Of a stretch of 64,000 bases of DNA, positions 17,285 through 25,109 are shown in pieces. The stretch's first letter is position 1; the number at the start of each line of letters is the position of its first letter. Source of the stretch: UBA8389 sp035719105 (GTDB lineage Bacteria > Bacteroidota > Bacteroidia > Bacteroidales > UBA1402); contig DASTGN010000008.1 of the NCBI GenBank assembly GCA_035719105.1, positions 372,001 to 436,000 on the forward strand, in the 5' to 3' direction. The position numbers and the translations under genes were made by a program. The notes under the pieces are model-generated. The model was not told where the DNA came from, searched no databases, and saw only the letters and a list, made by a program, of their open reading frames with translations.

Positions 17285-19467
17285 TTGACCCGCTCGACTA
17301 TTAAGGATCTTAGGGCCTTTTTGTTCGAAGTCCCCCCATACAAGATTTCGTATTTACCCGGCTTCACTTTCATTGTATTTGTTTCAGGATCGAAAAACTC
17401 AAAGGCTTTCGGTGTCAGATAAAACCGAACTACGGATGTTTCTCCAGCTGCAACATGCAACCTCCGAAAGGCTCTCAGACTTCGAATTGGCCCATCGGGA
17501 TCCTGCATGCTCCTTATATAAACCTGCACCACTTCATCTCCTGCCATCTTCCCTGTATTTTTCAAATCCAAGGATAAAGTCAATGTATTTCTTCGTGGTA
17601 AAACCTTTTTATCCAATTTTGCGTTGGAATAGGCGAAGGTGGTATAACTCAAACCGTAACCAAAAGAAAATAAGGTTTTTCCTTTGAAATAGCGATAAGT
17701 TCTGCCTTTGGACATATCGTAATCCTGAAAATCGGGCAAATCGTTGGAAGAAGCGTAAAAGGTTACAGGCAACCGCCCAGCAGGATTGTAATCGCCAAAA
17801 AGTACATCTGCAACCGCTGTTCCACCTGCTTGACCAGGATACCAAGCTGCCAAAATAGCATCCAGGTTTTTACTCTCCCAAGGTAAAGCCATGGAACTTC
17901 CAGAACAAAGCACAAAAATCACAGGTTTTCCAAGTTTTTTCAATGCCATCAGTAGTTTTTCCTGAACGAGGGGTAAATCGATGTTGGTTCGGTCACCTCC
18001 TTTAAAGCCTGGTAGATCGATTTTCATTTCTTCACCTTCCAGTTTTGGGCTGATGCCGCCGACAAAGACGATGGCATCAACCCCTTTCACTTTTTGAGCA
18101 ACAGCTTCGTAATCAATAGGATGATTATCTCCGTCCAATTCCTTGACATAATCGCAGCCCTTTTCATAAAGTACACTGCCTATGGGAAGTTTAGAGCGTA
18201 TTCCCTCTAAAATGGTCACTGTTTTGGTTGGAAAACCGTTGTAATTGGCCCATTGCATCTCTGCGTCATTGGCATTTGGACCCATCACAGCAATTTTGCG
18301 GATGGTTTTGCTCAAAGGCAGTATTTGCCTTTTGTTTGAGAGCAAAACGAGGCTCTTTCTGGCCATTTCAAGTGCTTTGGCCTGATGTTCGGGACATTCT
18401 ACTTTCGACATCGGAATTTTCGTCCAAAGCACAAGGCTATCTGGATCGAAAAGGCCCAGTTCGAAACGAGCTTTCAAGAGGCGCAAAAGAGAGGTATCGA
18501 TGTTATTTTCGGTGATGAATCCTTTTTTGACGGCTTCGCCCAACGTTCGGTATTCACTGCCACACTCCAGATCGGTTCCAGAAATGACAGCTGCTGCAGA
18601 AGCTTCAGCCGGCCCCGCGCTGGTTTCATGATGGCCTTTCTGAAAAAAATCGGAAATTGCCCAGCAGTCCGAAACCACAATGTGCTGATAATTCCAATCG
18701 TTTCTGAGAATTTGCTGCAACAATTGATTGCTGTTGCAACAAGGTTTACCATCAAAACGGTTGTAGGCGCACATGACTTGTCTGACATCGGCTTCCTTGA
18801 CCAATGCTTTGAACGCAGGCAGGTAGGTTTCCCATAGGTCACGCTGTGAAATATTCTCAGCATCGAAACTGTGACGATTCCATTCGGGTCCGCTGTGTAC
18901 AGCATAGTGCTTTGCGCAGGCCATTGTCTTGATATAGGGCGCATGCTGGTCACCTTGAAGCCCGCTAACGACGGCAACACCCATTCTTGCGGTCAACCAG
19001 GGATCTTCTCCGTAAGTTTCCATTCCTCTACCCCAACGCGGATCACGGAAAATATTGATGTTTGGTGTCCAAAAAGTTAACCCTTCATACCTTTCATAGG
19101 AATTGTTTTTTCGAAAATCCGTATTCTTGGCCCTGGCTTCATCTGAAACCATCGTAAACGTTTCTTTAACAGCCAAATCGTCGAATGTCGCTGCCATCCC
19201 GATGGTTTGTGGAAAAACGGTGGCTCGACCTGCCCTTGCCACTCCATGCAATGCTTCGTTCCACCATTGGAAGGGTGGCATGCCAAAACGAGGAATCGCT
19301 GCGGACACATCGCGCATCTGGCTGATTTTTTCTTCCAACGTCAATCGTTGCAGCAAGTCTTTGGCACGTTCAACGGGTGAAAGTCGCGGATTTTGAAAAG
19401 GAAATGGTTGAGCACTGGCAAAAGTGGTCAAAGTCAAAAACAGGAAGAATACAACGTTCTTTTTCAT
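17281..19467 (-). CDS. Glycoside hydrolase family 3 (beta-xylosidase/beta-glucosidase-like), exported
   Basis: 728-residue exported glycosidase with a cleavable signal peptide (MKKNVVFFLFLTLTTFASAQ). The N-terminal TIM barrel has PPFQWWNEALHGVARAG, a segment more typical of beta-xylosidase-type GH3 enzymes, and the nucleophile region HIVVSDCWAISDFF. The alpha/beta sandwich follows (KIAVMGPNANDAEMQWANY near 390), and a fibronectin-III-like domain ends the protein (PRRNTLTLSLDLKNTG, GDEVVQVYI). It probably releases xylose or glucose from oligosaccharides in the periplasm. It is a single gene on the minus strand, with no SusCD neighbours. Substrate specificity is inferred from motif resemblance only. 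Confidence 0.93.
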   Translation of the reverse strand: MKKNVVFFLFLTLTTFASAQPFPFQNPRLSPVERAKDLLQRLTLEEKISQMRDVSAAIPRFGMPPFQWWNEALHGVARAGRATVFPQTIGMAATFDDLAVKETFTMVSDEARAKNTDFRKNNSYERYEGLTFWTPNINIFRDPRWGRGMETYGEDPWLTARMGVAVVSGLQGDQHAPYIKTMACAKHYAVHSGPEWNRHSFDAENISQRDLWETYLPAFKALVKEADVRQVMCAYNRFDGKPCCNSNQLLQQILRNDWNYQHIVVSDCWAISDFFQKGHHETSAGPAEASAAAVISGTDLECGSEYRTLGEAVKKGFITENNIDTSLLRLLKARFELGLFDPDSLVLWTKIPMSKVECPEHQAKALEMARKSLVLLSNKRQILPLSKTIRKIAVMGPNANDAEMQWANYNGFPTKTVTILEGIRSKLPIGSVLYEKGCDYVKELDGDNHPIDYEAVAQKVKGVDAIVFVGGISPKLEGEEMKIDLPGFKGGDRTNIDLPLVQEKLLMALKKLGKPVIFVLCSGSSMALPWESKNLDAILAAWYPGQAGGTAVADVLFGDYNPAGRLPVTFYASSNDLPDFQDYDMSKGRTYRYFKGKTLFSFGYGLSYTTFAYSNAKLDKKVLPRRNTLTLSLDLKNTGKMAGDEVVQVYIRSMQDPDGPIRSLRAFRRLHVAAGETSVVRFYLTPKAFEFFDPETNTMKVKPGKYEILYGGTSNKKALRSLIVERVN

Positions 19468-19565
19468 AGAAATGGTATTATTCCAGCTAATTTTTGGATA
19501 TTTGCAAGCGAATTTTGCTGGACGAAGTTAGGTTACGAATGTATAAAATAATTTAGAGAAAACCG

Positions 19566-19910
19566 ATGATCAAAGGTTCCTTTTACATCCTGTTTTTCTA
19601 TTTCCTGGGAGAATTGTTGAGTTTGCTCATCAAGGGTTTTCTGCCTGGCAGCATCATCGGAATGATGTTGCTTTTCCTAAGTCTTTTTTTCAAACTATTG
19701 AATCCCGAAAATGTACGCGCAACTGCTACGGCCATCACTAAAAATATGGCTGTCTTTTTCATTCCAGCTGCAGTTGGCTTGATGGCCTATGGAGAGTTAG
19801 TATCCAAAAATCTGACAGCCATCGTTTTAGCTATATCAATCAGTACCCTGTTGACTATCATTACAGTGGCCATGATACAAGACAAACTGGAAAAACACCG
19901 CAAAAGATGA
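19566..19910 (+). CDS. CidA/LrgA family membrane protein
   Basis: 114-residue membrane protein with four predicted helices (for example FYILFFYFLGELLSLLI, GSIIGMMLLFLSLFF, MAVFFIPAAVGLMAYG). LPGSIIGMMLLF is the family signature region. Relatives are described as holin-like regulators of murein hydrolase and, in Bacillus, as part of a pyruvate transporter; neither role is proven here. The ATG overlaps nothing upstream, and the stop overlaps the start of the LrgB-like gene by four bases (ATGA), so the two are translationally coupled. Confidence 0.9.
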   Translation: MIKGSFYILFFYFLGELLSLLIKGFLPGSIIGMMLLFLSLFFKLLNPENVRATATAITKNMAVFFIPAAVGLMAYGELVSKNLTAIVLAISISTLLTIITVAMIQDKLEKHRKR

Positions 19911-20617
19911 CCAACATATTGCATGCCATAGGGGAACTCTTTAAAGGTGAAGTTTTCATGCTCACCCTGGTTATGGGCACGTTTCTACTCGGTGTATGGA
20001 TTTACAAACGCACCAAGATCACGCTTTTGCAACCCTTGCTCATCTCCATGGTAATCATCATTCCGTTCCTCAAGGTAACTGGTATCGATTATCAAACATT
20101 TTACCAACAAACTCAGCTCCTAAACTTCATGTTGGGTCCCAGTGTCGTCGCACTCGGTTTTGTGTTGTACGAACAGATAGAGCACATTCGGGGCAATGTC
20201 GCTTCCATTCTGATCGCTGTTTTTGTGGGGAGCATCGTTGGCATTTTCAGTGTGCTGTTGATTGCCAAGCTTTTAGGTGCAGACCACATGCTCATGGCTT
20301 CGTTGGCTCCCAAGTCGGTGACCACTCCCATCGCCATCAGTCTCGCAGAAAAAAACGGAGGTGTTCCAGCATTGACTGCAGCCTTTGTGGTCATTTGTGG
20401 AATGTTCGGCGGCTTGGTTGGTCCCATCTTACTGAGAAGGCTGGGGATTAAGAGTAAAATCGCACAAGGGTTGGCCATGGGTTCGGCCTCCCACGCTCTC
20501 GGCACGGTCCGGGCACTCGAGATGGGTGCGCTGGAAGGTGCCATCAGCGGCCTGGCCATCGGCATCATGGGCGTCATGACCGCCTTGATGATTCCACTCG
20601 TCGAAATGTTGTTTTGA
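19907..20617 (+). CDS. LrgB/CidB family membrane protein
   Basis: 236-residue polytopic membrane protein partner of the preceding CidA/LrgA-like protein. Family signatures are ASLAPKSVTTPIAISLAEKNGG near residue 130, FGGLVGPILLRRLGIK, and GSASHALGTVRALEMG near 200. It follows with an ATGA overlap, the normal lrgAB/cidAB arrangement. The pair could export or import small carboxylates such as pyruvate or affect autolysis; sequence cannot decide. An 88-bp gap separates it from the propeller gene downstream, which could be a separate transcript. Confidence 0.92.
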   Translation: MTNILHAIGELFKGEVFMLTLVMGTFLLGVWIYKRTKITLLQPLLISMVIIIPFLKVTGIDYQTFYQQTQLLNFMLGPSVVALGFVLYEQIEHIRGNVASILIAVFVGSIVGIFSVLLIAKLLGADHMLMASLAPKSVTTPIAISLAEKNGGVPALTAAFVVICGMFGGLVGPILLRRLGIKSKIAQGLAMGSASHALGTVRALEMGALEGAISGLAIGIMGVMTALMIPLVEMLF

Positions 20618-20705
20618 ATCAGAGAGAAAGCTTGTAAAAGCGATTTAAAACCTATACATTCGCAAGGAGAATACACTTGTGAAAAATCCCTTTAAATCGA
20701 GAACC

Positions 20706-21926
20706 ATGAAAAGATTCCTCTTCTGTTTAGCTGCGACATTATTAATCTCTTTTAATGCCAATTCCCAGATCATCAACAACTGGAGAGGGCCTGATCGGGA
20801 TGGAAAATATCTTGAAACCAACCTGTTGAAGTCTTGGCCGGAGGGCGGTCCGCAAATGCTGTGGTCGTACGAATCGCTGGGTAAAGGCTTTACTTCTACC
20901 TCCATTGACAATGGAAAGATTTACATTACTGGTATCGAGGGAGAAACGGGCTATCTGCACATTCTCACTTTAAACGGTCAATTGATAAAAAAGATTGCTT
21001 ACGGAAGCGATGTCTTTTCACCATCCGGTTTTCCCGGATCACGTAGTTCCCCAACTATTGCCGGAAATTTATGTTACATCGTTTCAGGTTTTGGCAAATT
21101 GGTTTGCATCGACACCAAAGAAGAAAAAATTATTTGGTCTAAAGAATTATTTTCTGATTTTGACGGTGTGAACATTCGATTCAGTTTCACAGAGAATCTG
21201 CTCATCAACGGTAAACTCATCTACGTTTCACCCGGTGGTATTAAAAACAACATCGTCGCTTTAGACCGTTTTACCGGTAATTTGATTTGGTCAAGCGAGG
21301 GCAAAGGGAACGTATCTGCCTATTGTTCACCACTGCTTATCGAAAGTTATGGTAGGAAGTTGTTGGTGAACATGATGAGCTTCAATACCATAGCCGTAGA
21401 TGCCGCGACCGGCGCTTTGGTTTGGTCTTATCCTTATGCAAACACCAACAAAATACATCCCAACACGCCCATTTACAAGGATAACAGCCTCTATATTTTC
21501 AGTGGATACGGTTATGGCAGTCAACGCATAAAGCTTAACGCCGATGGCAGTCAACCCACGAACATGTGGACCAATGCCACCATTGATCCACAGTTTGGAG
21601 GAGCCATCTTGAAAAACGGTTTCATTTATGCTTCTGGCGACCGGAACAGAAAATGGTTCTGCGCCGACTGGGCCACTGGTGAAATCAAATTCGAAACTAC
21701 TGAATTGGACAAAGGAGCCATTATCGAAGCAGATGATCTATTGTATGTTTACACAGAAAAAGGCGATATCGCTCTTTTAGAGCCACTTGCAGGCAGTTTC
21801 AAAATCATCGGCAAAGCACAGATCAAACTGGGTACCGACCAACATTGGGCGCACCCGGTCATCAATAACGGAGTTCTATACATCAGACATGGAACCGCTT
21901 TGATGGCCTTCAACATCAAAAAATAG
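20706..21926 (+). CDS. Exported quinoprotein-like (PQQ-like) beta-propeller protein 1
   Basis: 406-residue periplasmic or outer-membrane-associated propeller. The ATG at 20706 gives a clean signal peptide (MKRFLFCLAATLLISFNANSQ); an in-frame GTG at 20679, nine bases after AGGAG, would add nine residues and is the alternative. The body is built from PQQ-like blades: INNWRGPDRDGKYLETNLL, GGPQMLWSYESLGKGFTS, CIDTKEEKIIWSKEL, DRFTGNLIWSSEGKG and DAATGALVWSYPYAN, where the TGxxxW turn repeats. No vicinal disulfide of PQQ methanol dehydrogenases is present, so a structural or binding propeller is more likely than an enzyme. First member of the electron-transfer gene string; 12 bp before propeller 2. 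Confidence 0.85.
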   Translation: MKRFLFCLAATLLISFNANSQIINNWRGPDRDGKYLETNLLKSWPEGGPQMLWSYESLGKGFTSTSIDNGKIYITGIEGETGYLHILTLNGQLIKKIAYGSDVFSPSGFPGSRSSPTIAGNLCYIVSGFGKLVCIDTKEEKIIWSKELFSDFDGVNIRFSFTENLLINGKLIYVSPGGIKNNIVALDRFTGNLIWSSEGKGNVSAYCSPLLIESYGRKLLVNMMSFNTIAVDAATGALVWSYPYANTNKIHPNTPIYKDNSLYIFSGYGYGSQRIKLNADGSQPTNMWTNATIDPQFGGAILKNGFIYASGDRNRKWFCADWATGEIKFETTELDKGAIIEADDLLYVYTEKGDIALLEPLAGSFKIIGKAQIKLGTDQHWAHPVINNGVLYIRHGTALMAFNIKK

Positions 21927-21938
21927 TAAAGCCCGGAT

Positions 21939-23369
21939 ATGCGCGCCCTTCCTGAGCGATTTCTAAAATTATTGCCTATAGTCCTGATCTTCATTGGTAT
22001 CACGACTATAGGCTATTGGCTTTTAGTAAATCCGACAAAAGATTTCACTCTTTCCATGCCTGGCAAAGATCATGTTGTCAGTCGTGACAGCATCAGTGAA
22101 CAAGTCAGCATCGGAGCTCTTTTTGAGCATTTTACCGACCTTTCTACCAGCTTGAAAGGCAGCTGGACACAGTTTCGAGGCAGCAACTCCGACAATATCA
22201 AGCATTCGGAGGTCAAGTTGATAACGCGTTTTGGTGGCAAAAAACCACCCTTGCTTTGGTCGGTCGAACTCGGGGAAGGTCATTCAGGGGCAGCTATTTA
22301 CCATGGTAAAGCATATGTCCTTGACTACGACGAGGTCAAGAAAGCCGATCAGCTCCGTTGTTTTGCTTTGGAAACAGGGCAGGAACTCTGGCGTAGGGGT
22401 TACAAGGTGATGATTCGACGAAATCATGGAATGTCCAGAACGGTACCTGCAGTTACGGAGAAATTCATACTGACAATGGGCCCTAGGGGACATGTAATGT
22501 GCTTAGAAAGGGAAACCGGAAATTTTATTTGGGGCATGGACTTAGCCAAAGAATTCGGCAGTGAAATTCCTTTATGGTATACCGGACAGTGCCCGCTCAT
22601 TGTGAACGATGTAGCCATTTTGGCTACCGGTGGTAGCGCTCTGTTGATCGGTGTCGATTGTGCTTCCGGTAAGATTTTGTGGAAAACACCCAATCCCGAT
22701 GCCTGGAAAATGTCACATTCCTCGGTGATGCCTTACACATACAAAGGTCGCAACATGTTTGTCTATACTGCTGTCGGTGGAGTCATCGGAGTGGCTGCTG
22801 ACGGGCCAAAGGTCGGTACGGTCTTGTGGAAATCTGCAAAATGGAACAAATCGGTGGTGGCACCCTCTCCGGTTTGCACACCTAACGGAAGAATTTTCCT
22901 GACAGCGGGTTACGGTGCAGGCGCCATGGTACTTCAGTTGGATGAAAGCAACGGCGAATATTCAGTGAAGGAATTTACTACCTACAAGCCTGGTGATGGC
23001 TTGTCCAGCGAACAACAAACACCGATCATGTCAGATGGGTACCTTTTCGGCATCATGCCAAAAGATGCGAAGATGTTGAGAAATCAATTGGTATGTGCCA
23101 ATGCTGAGGATCCTTCAAAGATCGTTTGGTCGAGCGGTTCCGAATCCAGATTTGGTTTAGGACCTTACCTTATGGTGGACGATTGCATTTACCTGCTCAA
23201 TGACGACGCGACGTTGTACATCATCCGCAAAAGTCTGAAAGGATACGAGGAACTTGATCATATCCAATTGTTTGAAGGCATCGACGCCTGGGCACCCTTA
23301 GCCGTAGCCGATGGATATATGTTGTTAAGGGATTCAAAGAAAATGGTTTGCATTCAATTAAAACTCTAA
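21939..23369 (+). CDS. Membrane-anchored quinoprotein-like beta-propeller protein 2
   Basis: 476-residue protein with an N-terminal membrane anchor (LLPIVLIFIGITTIGYWLL, about residues 11-29) followed by a periplasmic propeller. Blade motifs include WTQFRGSNSDNI, KKPPLLWSVELGEGHSGA, CFALETGQELWRRGY, CLERETGNFIWGMDL, DCASGKILWKTPNPD and VGTVLWKSAKW. The RNHGMSRTVPA and SHSSVMPY segments are the characteristic inter-blade sequences of this subgroup. It lies 12 bp after propeller 1 and 3 bp before the NHL-like gene. Similar overall build to its neighbours but clearly not a recent tandem duplicate. Confidence 0.85.
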   Translation: MRALPERFLKLLPIVLIFIGITTIGYWLLVNPTKDFTLSMPGKDHVVSRDSISEQVSIGALFEHFTDLSTSLKGSWTQFRGSNSDNIKHSEVKLITRFGGKKPPLLWSVELGEGHSGAAIYHGKAYVLDYDEVKKADQLRCFALETGQELWRRGYKVMIRRNHGMSRTVPAVTEKFILTMGPRGHVMCLERETGNFIWGMDLAKEFGSEIPLWYTGQCPLIVNDVAILATGGSALLIGVDCASGKILWKTPNPDAWKMSHSSVMPYTYKGRNMFVYTAVGGVIGVAADGPKVGTVLWKSAKWNKSVVAPSPVCTPNGRIFLTAGYGAGAMVLQLDESNGEYSVKEFTTYKPGDGLSSEQQTPIMSDGYLFGIMPKDAKMLRNQLVCANAEDPSKIVWSSGSESRFGLGPYLMVDDCIYLLNDDATLYIIRKSLKGYEELDHIQLFEGIDAWAPLAVADGYMLLRDSKKMVCIQLKL

Positions 23370-23372
23370 AAG

Positions 23373-24350
23373 ATGAAAGGTAAACACCTTACAGCGTTCT
23401 TGCTGTTTCTGGTTATTTGCGTTGGCGTCCTAATCGTGATTGATAAAAAAACGGAACGTACGGATTTGGGCAGTTACATGACGACGAATCCTTTCGATAA
23501 GGACATGGCATCGTATGAAAATGTTCCAGACTCACTCATCAGCCATGTGGAATCCAAGCAAATCCGATTAAACGTTTCAACGCCAATTGCAATCGATTTC
23601 ATGGACGGCCAGCTGTATTTGTTGGCGGACGATTTTCTGCAAGTCATCAATACCGATGGTAAAGAATTGAAAAAAGTCAGGTTGGGTGAAGGAGCTACCT
23701 GTATGACCGTATTAAAAGACAAACGGGTGTTGGTCGGCTTCAAGGATTATGTAGTCTTGTTGAATACCGAACTGCAAGTGATTAAACAATCGGAACCAGT
23801 GGAAAATTCGATTTTCTCGTCTATTGGCAGTAATGGAAAGTTGATTTTCGTAGCAGACGCTGGTCAAAAACAAGTTTTGATCTTTGATTTCAACCTGAAG
23901 CAGAAAAATGAATTCAAGGGCGAATCCGGGGTTTCGGATCAACATGGGTTCATTGTTCCGAGTGCACATTTTGACTTAGCTATTAACAACGAATCGGAAT
24001 TATGGGTGGTCAACCCAGGCATGCATGCCCTGCAAAACTATTCCGATCAAGGTAAACTCCGTGGATTTTGGGGCAAGACATCGTTCGAAATCAATGGTTT
24101 CAGCGGGTGTTGCAATCCGTTTTACATTGCCTTCCTTTCGGATGGAAGCATCGTAACCAGCGAAAAAGGATTGGTACGAATTAAGATTCATGAACCTTCG
24201 GGCTTGTTGCGTTCTGTCGTAGCTGCTCCTTCGAGTTTCACCGGCGAAAAGAAAGCACCTGATGTAACGATTGATGAAAAAAACAAGGTGTACGCTTTGG
24301 ATTTTGAGAAGAATTTGATTCGCATTTTCACCCCCAAGAATGAACCATGA
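23373..24350 (+). CDS. Membrane-anchored NHL-type propeller with a vicinal cysteine pair
   Basis: 325-residue protein: short N-terminal anchor (AFLLFLVICVGVLIVI, residues 9-24) and a six-bladed NHL-like propeller outside the membrane. Blades are seen as PIAIDFMDGQLYLLADDF, VLKDKRVLVGFKDYVVLLN, KLIFVADAGQKQVLIFD, ESELWVVNPGMHALQNY and VTIDEKNKVYALDFEKN. One loop reads NGFSGCCNPFYIAFLSDG, an adjacent Cys-Cys plus NP that stands out in a cysteine-poor domain and could be a ligand or a redox disulfide (inference). The stop overlaps the ATG of the small cysteine peptide by four bases. Function unknown. Confidence 0.75.
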   Translation: MKGKHLTAFLLFLVICVGVLIVIDKKTERTDLGSYMTTNPFDKDMASYENVPDSLISHVESKQIRLNVSTPIAIDFMDGQLYLLADDFLQVINTDGKELKKVRLGEGATCMTVLKDKRVLVGFKDYVVLLNTELQVIKQSEPVENSIFSSIGSNGKLIFVADAGQKQVLIFDFNLKQKNEFKGESGVSDQHGFIVPSAHFDLAINNESELWVVNPGMHALQNYSDQGKLRGFWGKTSFEINGFSGCCNPFYIAFLSDGSIVTSEKGLVRIKIHEPSGLLRSVVAAPSSFTGEKKAPDVTIDEKNKVYALDFEKNLIRIFTPKNEP

Positions 24351-24526
24351 GTCGACAGGTATTTTTTAAAAAATTGATACGCAGCCTTTTAATCATTTCA
24401 GCTGCGGTTGTTTTAAGCCTTGCACTTTCGGGTAAGGCTCGTAGCGGATGTCCAACCTCCAAAGATTGCTCTCATTGTCAAAAAGGGGAAGCATGTTCAC
24501 AGACCGACTCATCCAAAACTAAATAA
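24347..24526 (+). CDS. Small membrane-anchored peptide with four spaced cysteines (59 aa)
   Basis: Short gene of 59 codons starting at an ATGA overlap with the NHL gene and ending 10 bp before the Tat ferredoxin. Translation shows basic N-terminus MSRQVFFKKLIRS, one hydrophobic helix (LLIISAAVVLSLALSG, about 14-29), then a hydrophilic tail with CPTSKDCSHCQKGEAC. The cysteines at 35, 41, 44 and 50 form a symmetrical C-x5-C-x2-C-x5-C array. The predicted topology places the tail outside the cytosol. The array could hold an Fe-S cluster or metal or form disulfides. The position in a tightly coupled redox gene string, coding overlap and the patterned cysteines support a real gene. I do not recognise the family. 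Confidence 0.75.
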   Translation: MSRQVFFKKLIRSLLIISAAVVLSLALSGKARSGCPTSKDCSHCQKGEACSQTDSSKTK

Positions 24527-24536
24527 TCCTCTGTAT

Positions 24537-25106
24537 ATGAGTACATTAAAAAGTAGAAGGCAATTTATCAAAGAAATTTTACGATACTCCGTTGGTTTAT
24601 CCATTGTGGGTGTGGCCGCCTTATCACTCAAAAAAGCGAAAGTACAAGGATATGTTTGGCAAATCGACCCTTTCAAATGCACCACCTGTGGCCGATGTGA
24701 AACGCATTGCGTATTGAAGCCTTCGGCAGTCAAATGTTTCCATGCTTATGCACTATGTGGCTACTGCGATCTATGCGGTGGCTACCTTAAACCCGGTTCC
24801 ACGGAACGAAACACTGCAGCCGAGAACCAACTTTGCCCTACAGCCGCCATTGAACGCAGGTACATTGAGGAGCCTTATTATGCATACCACATCAACGAAG
24901 ACTTGTGTATCAGCTGTGGCAAGTGTGTGAAAGGTTGTACCGCATTCGGCAACGGTTCGCTTCACTTGCAAATCCAGCACGAACTGTGTGACCATTGCAA
25001 CGAATGTGCCATTGCCAGGGTTTGTCCTTCGAACGCCATCATTCGTGTGCCTTCCAACAACCCCTACCTGATCAAGGGCAGTTTCGGACCTTCCAAAAAA
25101 GTTTGA
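24537..25106 (+). CDS. Tat-exported multi-[4Fe-4S] ferredoxin
   Basis: 189-residue Fe-S protein. The start at 24537 gives MSTLKSRRQFIKEILRYSVG, a twin-arginine signal (SRRQFIK, residues 6-12) followed by a hydrophobic stretch, so the folded protein is predicted to be exported or membrane-anchored facing the periplasm. Cysteine groups: CTTCGRCETHC near 44-54 and further cysteines CGYCDLC near 71, LCPTAAI near 95, CISCGKCVKGC near 116, and CDHCNECAIARVCP near 137. This is compatible with three to four [4Fe-4S] clusters, like NapG or DMSO-reductase electron-transfer subunits. A frame starting at 24420 is rejected because it runs through the small peptide gene. No molybdoenzyme partner is nearby; membrane polyferredoxin follows after 3 bp. 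Confidence 0.88.
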   Translation: MSTLKSRRQFIKEILRYSVGLSIVGVAALSLKKAKVQGYVWQIDPFKCTTCGRCETHCVLKPSAVKCFHAYALCGYCDLCGGYLKPGSTERNTAAENQLCPTAAIERRYIEEPYYAYHINEDLCISCGKCVKGCTAFGNGSLHLQIQHELCDHCNECAIARVCPSNAIIRVPSNNPYLIKGSFGPSKKV

Positions 25107-25109
25107 ATC

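Noticed and set aside
19566..20617. Phage holin or toxin-antitoxin pair
   Set aside because: LrgA/LrgB-like proteins are chromosomal membrane proteins; no phage genes are nearby.
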